Shown here piece by piece: positions 4,908 to 7,067 of a stretch of 7,067 nt of DNA. This DNA is from Lachnospiraceae bacterium (lineage in GTDB: Bacteria; Bacillota; Clostridia; Lachnospirales; Lachnospiraceae). Position 1 is the stretch's first letter; each line of letters begins with the position of its first letter. The stretch is taken from NCBI GenBank assembly GCA_024684155.1, contig JAIKXK010000391.1, forward strand, positions 1 to 7,067. The letters are read 5' to 3'. The notes beneath the pieces are model-generated. The model was not told the origin of the DNA. It saw nothing but the letters and a program-made list of their open reading frames with translations, and searched no databases. Both the position numbers and the translations under genes were made by a program.

Positions 4908-5534
4908 ATGAGTACAACAACAGCAACACAGACAATGGCCAGACCAAAGATTGGGGCTAGACAAATCGCCGTAACAGGTATGCTTGGAGCAGTGGCAATT
5001 ATTTTACAATTCTTTGAATTTGTAATTCCTATTATGCCTTCCTTCATTAAATTAGATTTATCTGATTTACCTGGACTGATTGGTTCTTTTGCTTTAGGAC
5101 CTTGGTATGGCGTAGCAATCTGTCTGATTAAAAACATTTTCCACCTTGCAACTTCAAGTTCCGCATTAGTTGGAGAACTTTGCAACTTCCTGCTTGGTGC
5201 ATCATTTGTTTTACCAGCAGGTTACATTTACAAATACAATAAGACAAAGAAGGGTGCTCTTATTGGAGCAGTAGTTGGAGCTCTTTGCATGGCATTATTT
5301 AGTTTCCCATCAAATTACTTTGTAACTTATCCTATGTATATTAATTTATATGGTATGAGCGAAGAAGCAATTCTTGGAATGTATCAGGCAATCCTGCCTT
5401 CTATGAAGAGCCTCACTCAGTGTCTGCTTGTATTCAATCTTCCATTTACCTTTGTGAAGGGACTTATTTCAGTTGCAATTACACTTTTAATTTACAAGCC
5501 ACTTTCACCAATTCTTCACGGAAGAGAAAAATAA
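4908..5534 (+). CDS. ribU: Riboflavin ECF transporter S component RibU
   Basis: A 208-residue integral membrane protein, the substrate-binding S component of an energy-coupling factor transporter that imports riboflavin. After a short polar N-terminus (residues 1-18), about six hydrophobic helices follow. Family features are GMLGAVAIILQFFEF in helix 1, the loop FIKLDLSDLPGLIGSFALGP (46-65), and the GVAICLIKNIFHL stretch. The upstream FMN riboswitch makes the riboflavin assignment firm. The EcfA/EcfA'/EcfT energising module is not in this window and is presumably shared and encoded elsewhere. ATGs at 4809 and 4866 are in the same frame, but the first precedes the terminator hairpin and the second lacks a good ribosome binding site. 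The ATG at 4908 has AGGAGG (4891-4896) 11 bases upstream, so it is chosen. Confidence 0.95.
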   Translation: MSTTTATQTMARPKIGARQIAVTGMLGAVAIILQFFEFVIPIMPSFIKLDLSDLPGLIGSFALGPWYGVAICLIKNIFHLATSSSALVGELCNFLLGASFVLPAGYIYKYNKTKKGALIGAVVGALCMALFSFPSNYFVTYPMYINLYGMSEEAILGMYQAILPSMKSLTQCLLVFNLPFTFVKGLISVAITLLIYKPLSPILHGREK

Positions 5535-5576
5535 AAGAAACTTTTTAACATAACTTTATAATACCCATATTTATAC

Positions 5577-5639
5577 ACGCTATCGAGAGTGATTGGAACC
5601 TGGGAAACTTGAGGTCAATCACTTTTCGGTGGCGTTTTT
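5577..5639 (+). terminator. Long imperfect hairpin terminator after ribU
   Basis: Bases 5578-5588 pair with 5624-5634 (11 bp, several G-U) and, after a single bulged T (5623), 5589-5595 pair with 5616-5622 (7 bp). A short upper stem ACCT/AGGT (5598-5601 with 5612-5615) carries a 10-base loop. Five T follow (5635-5639). The whole 58-base segment folds as one rod. A TATAAT at 5557-5562 lies just upstream but has no recognisable -35, so an independent small RNA is possible but unproven. Confidence 0.8.
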
Positions 5640-5664
5640 CATTTGATTTTTGTTGTGGTATAAT
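5636..5664 (+). promoter_or_regulatory. Extended -10 promoter of the ycxB-like-tsaE-tsaB operon
   Basis: A perfect TATAAT (5659-5664) is preceded by TGG (5656-5658), an extended -10 element. At 17 bp upstream only TTTTCA (5636-5641) is available, within the U-tract of the preceding terminator. The start point should be near 5671, with the ribosome binding site GAGG at 5684-5687. Confidence 0.7.
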
Positions 5665-5696
5665 TTGATTGAAATTATGTGACGAGGTAAGAAGAC

Positions 5697-6212
5697 ATGA
5701 AGTTTGATATTAAAATTACTGACAAAGATATGTATCGTTTTAATCTTTACCACACCTATCATACCTTTAACGGTATCATTTCTGTTGTGGTAGGGATTTT
5801 TGTTTTTGTTGTTTGCTATTTAGTAAGGGATAAACTAGCGCCTACAGATGTGATAATGTATATCCTTTTGGGATTAGCACTTTTATTATATAGTCCTATT
5901 ACCCTTTTTATTCGATCAAAGGCTCAGATTGCATCTTCAGCAGTGCTGCAAAATTCCTTGGGATACGAATTTAATGATGAGGGAATTTTAGTTACTACAG
6001 AGGTGGTTAGTGAAAATGGAGCAGAAACGTCTGCACTTTTACCATGGAAAGATGTTTATAAAATTGTAGAAACAAAGAAACAGCTTCTTATTTATTCTTC
6101 AAGAGTGAATGCTTATGTAATTCCATTAGAACAACTTGGAGAAGAAAAAGATGCATTAAAGGCATACATAAAAGAAAGAACGGAAGATTTCCGATTGAGT
6201 TTAAAAAAATGA
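5697..6212 (+). CDS. YcxB-like membrane protein
   Basis: A 171-residue protein with a polar N-terminus, two adjacent membrane helices (about residues 27-44, GIISVVVGIFVFVVCYLV, and 51-71, around IMYILLGLALLLYSPITLFI) and a soluble C-terminal domain from about residue 80. The latter resembles the YcxB-like domain: YEFNDEGILVTTE, then ALLPWKDVYKIVETKKQLLIY and VNAYVIPLEQL, a beta-rich pattern with a conserved Trp. No enzymatic motif is seen and the function of the family is not known. It is the first gene of the operon, with ribosome binding site GAGG about nine bases before the ATG. Its TGA overlaps the tsaE start as ATGA, which suggests translational coupling. Confidence 0.8.
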   Translation: MKFDIKITDKDMYRFNLYHTYHTFNGIISVVVGIFVFVVCYLVRDKLAPTDVIMYILLGLALLLYSPITLFIRSKAQIASSAVLQNSLGYEFNDEGILVTTEVVSENGAETSALLPWKDVYKIVETKKQLLIYSSRVNAYVIPLEQLGEEKDALKAYIKERTEDFRLSLKK

Positions 6213-6631
6213 TAATTGAAACAAATTCAGAAAAAGAAACCTTTGAAGTTGGAAGAAGTTTGGGAAAAGTTGCCCTTCCGGGAGATGTATTTACCCTCGA
6301 GGGAGATTTAGGAGTGGGGAAAACAATTTTTACCAAAGGCTTCGCCGAAGGACTAGGAATAAAAGAAGATATTTCTTCTCCTACCTTTACCATTGTGCAG
6401 GTATATGAAGATGGCCGCCTGCCTTTTTATCACTTTGATGTTTATCGAATTGGTGATGTAGAAGAAATGGATGAGATTGGTTTTGAAGATTATGTCTATG
6501 GCCAGGGCGTATCTATGATCGAGTGGGCAAATTTAATTGAAGAAATTCTGCCAAAGAATAGTAGAAATATTTTAATAGAAAAAGATTTAGAAAAAGGATT
6601 TGATTATCGAAAGATAACCATAGAAGATTAG
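6209..6631 (+). CDS. tsaE: TsaE, tRNA t6A biosynthesis ATPase
   Basis: A 140-residue P-loop ATPase that works with TsaB and TsaD to install threonylcarbamoyl on A37 of ANN-decoding tRNAs; its ATPase activity is needed to reset the complex. Visible family features are Walker A GDLGVGKT (32-39), SSPTFTIVQVY (56-66), the HFDVYR segment (75-80) with its conserved Asp and Arg, EEMDEIGFEDY (85-95) and the IEWA motif (104-107). Length is typical. The ATG overlaps the stop of the preceding gene by four bases and has only a poor ribosome binding site of its own, so translation probably depends on reinitiation. tsaB follows after one base. Confidence 0.96.
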   Translation: MIIETNSEKETFEVGRSLGKVALPGDVFTLEGDLGVGKTIFTKGFAEGLGIKEDISSPTFTIVQVYEDGRLPFYHFDVYRIGDVEEMDEIGFEDYVYGQGVSMIEWANLIEEILPKNSRNILIEKDLEKGFDYRKITIED

Positions 6632-6632
6632 A

Positions 6633-7067
6633 ATGAAGATTTTAGGAATTGATTCTTCTGGATTGGTAGCTTCTGTTGCCGTTGTAGAAGATAATGAACT
6701 CATTGGTGAGTACACATTAAATTATAAAAAGACCCATTCCCAGACCTTGCTTCCTATGTTAGATGAGTTAAAGCAAATGATTGAGCTTGATTTGGATAGT
6801 ATAGATGCTATTGCTGTGGCGGCAGGACCGGGATCTTTTACAGGACTTCGTATTGGCTCTGCCACTGCAAAGGGATTGGGATTAGCGTTAGAAAAACCTT
6901 TAATTGCTGTGCCAACAGTAGATGGTCTGGCATTTAACCTTTGGGGTGCGAAAACAAATATTTGCCCGATTATGGATGCAAGACGAAACCAGACTTACAC
7001 TGGATTATACGCTTTTGATGAGAAGCAAAGGTTTCAGGTTTTAGTAGAACAGTGCGCAGTAGATATT
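6633..7067 (+). CDS. tsaB: TsaB, t6A biosynthesis protein (3' truncated by window edge)
   Basis: The frame opens with ATG one base after the tsaE stop and stays open for 145 codons to the window end. It starts KILGIDSS, the ASKHA-fold phosphate-1 motif. AAGPGSFTGLRIG (63-75) is the TsaB signature, and MDARRNQTYTGLY (114-126) is the other conserved block. TsaB is the catalytically inactive partner that dimerises with TsaD in the threonylcarbamoyl transferase complex. Full proteins are about 230-240 residues, so roughly 90 are missing. The ribosome binding region before the start is weak, consistent with coupling to tsaE. By common gene order, rimI and possibly tsaD may follow beyond the window (inference). 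Confidence 0.95.
   Translation, partial: MKILGIDSSGLVASVAVVEDNELIGEYTLNYKKTHSQTLLPMLDELKQMIELDLDSIDAIAVAAGPGSFTGLRIGSATAKGLGLALEKPLIAVPTVDGLAFNLWGAKTNICPIMDARRNQTYTGLYAFDEKQRFQVLVEQCAVDI

Noticed and set aside
4817..5185. 122-codon minus-strand open frame opposite ribU
   Set aside because: It crosses the riboswitch terminator and is antisense to a clear membrane protein; no start signal or recognisable domain.
6088..6393. 101-codon minus-strand open frame opposite the ycxB-like/tsaE junction
   Set aside because: Antisense to two well-supported genes and no initiation signal.

Overview
The window looks like a low-GC Firmicute of class Clostridia, most likely Lachnospiraceae. The grounds are the AT-rich codon use, strong AGGAGG-type ribosome binding sites, consensus sigma-A promoters, U-tract terminators, an FMN riboswitch driving ribU, and a SprA-family HExxH protein of the kind common in that group. 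The family assignment is inference from protein character. No mobile element, CRISPR array, tRNA or rRNA is visible, and the gene content is mainly chromosomal housekeeping.

Layout from left to right: the 3' end of aspartate kinase (lysC) and a long hairpin terminator; a minus-strand DUF2752 membrane protein with its own, possibly leaderless, promoter; a shikimate-kinase-family P-loop kinase on the plus strand with atypical substrate-site residues; a sigma-A promoter with a structured 5' leader and a SprA-related putative metallopeptidase; a strong terminator running directly into the promoter of tex; Tex, a large S1 RNA-binding transcription factor; a complete FMN riboswitch with terminator and the riboflavin ECF-transporter component ribU; a second long terminator hairpin; and a YcxB-like membrane protein overlapping tsaE, followed after one base by tsaB, which runs off the window.

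Functionally, lysC belongs to the aspartate pathway, ribU imports riboflavin under FMN control, and tsaE-tsaB make the N6-threonylcarbamoyladenosine (t6A) modification of tRNA. Each transcription unit is separated by a terminator or promoter, and two of the promoters overlap the U-tract of the preceding terminator.

The most interesting signal is the leader of the SprA-family gene. It carries two 11-bp direct repeats. The first sits inside an exact 12/12 match to the CsrA SELEX consensus RUACARGGAUGU and the second inside an 11/12 match. The second lies in the loop of a hairpin followed by six U, and a downstream segment can pair with either GGA site. This predicts a post-transcriptional or attenuation switch controlled by CsrA on a poorly characterised putative zinc protease. 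Other points worth checking are the substrate of the shikimate-kinase-like protein, the leaderless DUF2752 transcript, and two long hairpins that could be small RNAs rather than simple terminators.
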